This document shows positions 59,361 to 64,000 of a DNA stretch of 64,000 bases, in pieces (within the stretch, counting starts at the first letter, position 1; every line of letters begins with the position of its first letter). The notes below the pieces were generated by a model. The model did no database searches. It had not been told where the DNA came from and saw nothing but the letters and a program-made list of their open reading frames with translations. Origin of the DNA: Campylorhamphus procurvoides. Its lineage: Eukaryota; Chordata; Aves; Passeriformes; Dendrocolaptidae. Location: assembly GCA_013396655.1 (NCBI GenBank), contig WBMV01004231.1:1054001-1118000 (forward strand), read 5' to 3'. The translations under genes were made by a program, and so were the position numbers.

Positions 59361-61779
59361 CCCTTTTCAAGCCAGAGTGAATTATTTCCTATTTTCCTTT
59401 GCTGAATTCAGGCATGTAACAGTACACTGCCCTCAAAACATACTGGAGCTTTAACCACAAAGTAGGAAATTGGACTTTGGATTCAGGAACCAAAACTTTA
59501 CTTAAGTAGTAGGTACAGTAATTAAATTTTACTATTATTTATTTTCCAAAAGGAAAAATCCAATGGTATGCCTTAAAGGCTTCTGCTTTAATACAGTACT
59601 TCAATTTTGCACAAAAAGCTAAAAGAAATCTATTTGGTGAAGACTAAAATGACATGTGAAAAGCAGAGGCAATCACAAGCACCACAAAAGATAGGCAGAG
59701 ATTCAATTTAGTACAAGGCTGCATCTTAATTCACACTAGGGAGAAGAGGAAAAAGAGATGTGAAAATTCACATACATTAAAGTATTTAAAAGATGGGTAA
59801 GTTTTGTTGGGCCCTCAGTACCCCCAAAACACTCTCCCTGATGTCTGCTCAGGAATCTTTGAGGTTTGGACCTTGTTGTCTTTGATGCATTTCCCAAACA
59901 CCAACAATTAAAAGAGAGGGAGATGCCATAAAACCCATCCTAAACTCTGGGTTAATGTTTGCTATTTTCACTAGACATTTTATCCCCATGAGTTTTCCTT
60001 GTACTGGCACCCTTAGCTTTCTGCTTGATGGAGTCTTTCTAATCAGGTCATTGCTTTTATCGTTAGCAATAGGGTCATTGCTCAACATCTTTTTCAAATT
60101 GTACATTGCATCAGTGTGTATGAAGCACAACCACAACAACGATGATTACAAAATCGTAACTGGGTGTGGGGGGAAAAAAAGGGAGAGAGGAACATCAATG
60201 GATGACCAATGATTAATTCAGCAAATTATGCTTCAGCACAGATTGGCTTCAAAAGCAGCATGCTAACAATAATAATATTCTCCTCAAGTGCTACATTTGT
60301 AGAGTTGAATGGCAAATTATTTTGAATACCTCTGTAAAGAACAGGAAACTGAGAACTGTGGAAAAACTGGCATTACGCCACCGATTGAAGATTCAATCTG
60401 ACTGTAATAGAAGGTGATTATTGGGGACTAGCAGGCAGATGATGGATGATTTCCTCCTAAAATGACAGCTCTGCTGTGTATCAGCAATCCTCATACAGCA
60501 CAAACGTACAGGTTGGCTTTTGTGGCTTTTTAATTCTTACCATTGTGGGAAGTGGATTTCGAACCTGTGGCGAGCTATTTCAGTCTAGCAGGGAACATTT
60601 GGATTGTTCCTCTCTCTTTCTCCCTTTCCTTTTTTTTTTTTAATTTTTTTTCCCTTTTTGCAGACCTAGCAAAAGATGCTCACTGAAGTTACCCAGCCAT
60701 TTACTCAGGCAGCTGGGGAACAAAGAGCAGAACCACACAGTCCTCCCACCAGCTCCCTGCTCCAACCCAGTGGGAGCACACCTGGGAGGGCAGAGCAGGG
60801 TAAGCAGAGCCTCCCAGTAGCTTCCCTCTGAGCGCTGGCCCCATCCTGGGGTAGCCTGAAAATTCAAATACCCTCTAAGTATGTAATGCCTTGTTTGTCT
60901 TCTGCCCTTTTCCACTTTGGTAAAGAACGCACACCCAAATTTATGTGCTAGAATCTGACACCCTATGCAGTGTTTTGTCTCAAAAATACTCATTCAGAAT
61001 TTCCTAAGAGACAGTGGGCAGACCACTGGCACAACCAGGGACTGGTATAGCTGCAACACCAACATGACTTCTGTGTTTCACTGCAGAAAATAGGCAGTCC
61101 AGAAACTCTTACAAGGTTAGAGGAAAAAATATTGTAAGTTCCTCGCATGAAGCTATAAGCTCTGTACAACCATTTGTTTTAAAAGACAAGCTAATCAATA
61201 ACCCCATCTTTTACTGCTGTGCCCCTCCATGTACTCCGTTAATGATCACACAGCACTTCTAGTACATCATGAGATTATAGAGAGGAGGAAAAAGTGCCAT
61301 CCAACAAAATCCAGGCCTTCTACTCCATGTCACAGTGGCCTGGTGTCTAACGACATCCTGGCTCCCTGGTCCTCACTGTAAATTAGTATGGACATATGTT
61401 CTGGTGTCTGTCAAGACCCAGGCCTGACACTCTGCTAGTCCTGCACAAAAGGACAAGGTAATCCACAAGAGCAGTAAATTTATCAATCAAATCCTGTAAT
61501 TGTTCCTCACTGATAAAACCAGCCCTTTTTCAAATTTCACAAGAAAGTGCGATCCAGCTCGGTGGGACGTCAAGGGCACGTTCCACCCATGGAAACACCG
61601 TTGTCAATACTGCAGAATGCACTTGCCATTCTCCTGTCTGCAGTCAGTTGGATGCTGGACTGTGTTCCTTCACTGGTTCCTAAAGATGGGGGCTTTCTAC
61701 GCCAAAGACCAAAAAGGGAAAGCAACTTCCTACAGCTGGTTAATACTGAGCCTTTTTTCCAAGTAATTAAAAATAATCA
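59361..61779. other. non-coding stretch with one weak exon-like segment
   Basis: No firm gene. The region at about 60310-60370 (ACAGGAAACTGAGAACTG) has a faint MIR look. The splice-flanked segment at 60664-60799 is listed separately. ATCAATCA at 61482-61489 is a PBX-HOX core on the minus strand. Confidence 0.45.
60664..60799 (+). CDS. low-confidence candidate internal exon
   Basis: A very long pyrimidine tract (60608-60660) ends in TTTTTGCAG, and a donor-like GCAGG then GTAAGC follows at 60800. One frame, entered after one base, is open for all 45 codons and starts PSKRCSLKLPSHLLRQLG; the other two have early stops. First-position G is not in excess, no domain is visible, and the pyrimidine tract may simply be low-complexity sequence. 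A non-coding RNA exon is as likely as a coding one, and chance is likelier than both. Confidence 0.15.
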
Positions 61780-62140
61780 CATTTTGGCCTTTATTTAGGT
61801 CTCAGCAATGGGCAGGTAATTAATTGTTAATTTTATATTTCTGTGCAATCTGCATCATTTTTTTTCTTTATAAATGCAATTAGGGATGATGGAATAAAAC
61901 AGGTTGGCCAAAGATGCTGCATAACAACTGTGAATTAAAAACTATGCATTTTCAGTTGTTTTGTATCACAGGTTGCAGGCGTCAACTTCGGCAACAAAAA
62001 AAAGAATATGATCTGCTGCTGCTTGGAATTGCTGTCTAGTTGCACAGAATGATATCCCAGTAGAGCAGTAGCTGGTGTTTATAGTAAAGTAGAGCAAACC
62101 ATTATCAGTATGCGGTGTCAATTTAAATTTTACTGGAACA
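61780..62140. promoter_or_regulatory. candidate conserved non-coding element
   Basis: Contains AGGTAATTAATTGTTAATTT, AATGCAATTAGGGATGATGG and GTGAATTAAAAACTATGC words, and a GC-containing GCAGGCGTCAACTTCGGC patch. Frames are interrupted, and no repeat is seen. Conservation is inferred from texture. Confidence 0.35.
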
Positions 62141-64000
62141 GAAACCTTTTGACCCCTTCCAAACTTGATCCATTACTAGGTTTATACATGAAAGCTTAGG
62201 AGAGAATTAAATTAGAAGGAACACTGCAAGAGAACTGTATTTGCATCTATTGCACTTAAGACTGCAGATTAGTTGACCTTTGGAAAAAGGGATTAAAGCA
62301 GTTTCACCATCAAGAGAAGACAATCTGTGTTCTTAAGGCAATCAGATTGGGAAGGGTAACAACCTCTGAAAGATGAATTGAACTGAGGAAGAATCCATGC
62401 TAATTTGCATGGTTTACACTTACAAATGAATTTTGCAGTGATTTCTGCAAAAGGAATTGTGTGGTATTTGAATTATTCCACGAGTCTTTCAGTGCTGGCA
62501 TGTAAATGTGAAAACTGTGTCCATTTTTACAATCTAATTTTACAATAGATTAACCTCAGAAAGGGTATCAGTAGATAGTAAAGATGCTGTGCAGTGCATA
62601 CACCTGGAACAGCAAAAAAAACCCCAGCAGTCACAGGGAAGTTTCTTCTTTTTCCATGGAGAAAAATGTCAAGAACAATAATCACCAAATCACAGTCACA
62701 GAAGGACCTGCTGCAAGATAATCGAGAGCCAGGGAACAAATAACCCTCAGACTGGAAGAGGACCTAAGATGGGGCATAAAATGAGGCTTATCACACAGGT
62801 AGCAAGCATATCTTGAAAAATATATGAAGCTGTACACATTTGCTGACAATATGGTCCTCAGTGAGTGATGGAGCAGAATTAAAAAATGGCAAGAGAAGGG
62901 TGAAATGATGTTCTCTATTAAGCATCATTAGTGCTGTGGTTATACAGAGGCAAAGTCTGTTCTTTCCCCAGGTCAGAAAAATACCTGTTAGCTTTATTAT
63001 CTATGCCATAAGATTTCACAGGAGAGCTCATCAATTAAAGCATAATCACATTCTCATTGAAAATTAATTACAAAAAAATTATCTAAGTTGGGCTCTTCCT
63101 TACTTTGTAATAACCAGGAAAAAGGAGCAGGGAATGCAGATTTCTTAGAGCCTTTGTGTATCACTGCAAGGTTGCAGCTCTTCAGACTCCAGTGCCATGG
63201 AAAAACCTCTGCAAATGCCATAGGCTTGATAATGTTTTCTATCAAGTGTATTTTAGGTTTTGGACCGTAATAGGCTCTGCACTGATTGGTGTCGATGCAG
63301 TTTCCGGGCAATCTTAAGAATCAAGCAAAGAGGCCACTAAATATGATCCCATCAATGCAATAAAGTGACGTTGCACTCATCATCACACAAATCAACAACG
63401 AGCAGGGGTCCGTTCTGTGAGAGACATGCAGATCTCTTGGGAATCTTTCTAAAATAAAATATCCCCATTTTCAGATATAAAGACATACACAACCCAACAT
63501 GCTTAGGAAGCCATTTCCCAGCATAAAGCTATTCGTCAGCAGGCTTTTAAGAAATGTGACAGAACTTTTCATGCTGAGTATTTATAATTTAAAGGGACAT
63601 TTTGCATTCTCCTATACACAGATTGCACTGTTCCATGTCCATAGTTACAACACCTAAAAAATAACATCAATAATCTGGATGAAAACACAATTTGCAGCTT
63701 CACATCATGGAAAAGATACATTCTTTCTATGAAATTTGGGTAGCTTTGTCTGAAGAAGAGAGTAGAATGTATTATGGCTATCCATCTTCTACACATCTCA
63801 AAGCAAGATATGGGTCAGAAAAGCATTTGTTAAATGCATTTTTCCCCCTGAATGACCAAATGGCCATTGCATTGGTACCCAAGGGAGTACCTAGACCAAA
63901 AAAAACAGAAGTATAAAAGGAAACATTCATACCTTAAAAAGGAAAATACACTTCAAAGAAAAAATAAATATATCTTAGTTTTAGCACCAAAAAAGTTTAC
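62141..64000. other. non-coding stretch to the end of the window
   Basis: No gene, clear repeat or motif cluster recognised. CAGACTGGAAGAGGACCTAA at 62749-62768 has a faint CR1 look, but the flanks do not agree. Frames are below 90 codons. Confidence 0.5.

Noticed and set aside
62749..62768. Possible CR1 LINE fragment
   Set aside because: Only about 20 bases are suggestive, and the flanks do not follow the CR1 sequence.
1..64000. CRISPR arrays, operons, prophage or other prokaryotic systems
   Set aside because: No spaced direct repeats, no dense ORFs and no ribosome binding sites; composition and old SINEs point to a vertebrate nuclear genome.

Overview
This window looks like nuclear DNA of an amniote, most likely a bird. 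It is AT-rich with short GC-richer patches and has no operons, no dense ORFs and no young transposons. It carries weak, badly decayed fragments that resemble MIR/CORE-SINEs and the old CR1/L3-like repeats of sauropsid genomes. Two runs of N (27794-27802 and 41479-41508) and two single N (14133 and 19653) show a draft assembly. The low repeat load and the absence of mammalian SINE/LINE families favour a bird over a mammal, crocodilian or turtle. This is an inference from reading, not from a database search.

No complete gene is visible. The long open frames (up to 187 codons) have no recognisable domain, and many are complements of purine-rich tracts. The best coding candidate is one exon on the plus strand at 47104-47285. 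It has splice-like flanks, one open frame and a strong excess of G at the first codon position; I do not recognise the protein. Several other splice-flanked segments (9328-9395, 14880-15008 minus, 28793-28879 minus, 56391-56470, 60664-60799, 30751-31020) are listed at low confidence because chance could produce them.

The main content appears to be candidate regulatory sequence. Blocks that look like conserved non-coding elements, judged by homeodomain, octamer, PBX/MEIS, RFX and nuclear-receptor type motifs and not by alignment, lie at about 5.6, 10.4-10.8, 13.7, 15.7-16.1, 16.9-17.7, 24.4-24.7, 25.6, 26.5-27.8, 30.7-31.0, 34.6-35.0, 37.1-37.5, 38.5-38.9, 45.9-46.25, 47.4-47.6, 55.4-55.9, 59.2-59.4 and 61.8-62.1 kb. 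The strongest is 16855-17660, with six TAATTA cores in under 500 bp. A small isolated CpG-rich island at 13330-13740 carries a very good CTCF motif on the minus strand. Together these suggest a regulatory gene desert, or a very long intron, beside a developmental regulator; the target gene is not in the window. I found no previously undescribed biological system.

Layout: 0-13 kb is mostly featureless, with two candidate elements; 13.3-17.7 kb is the richest regulatory stretch (island, CTCF site, tandem duplication, large element); 17.7-24.4 kb is quiet; 24.4-39 kb has spaced candidate elements; 39-45.9 kb is quiet and holds a gap; 45.9-48 kb has a candidate element, the best exon, a second element and an old repeat; 48-64 kb has the two clearest MIR copies and a few more candidate elements.
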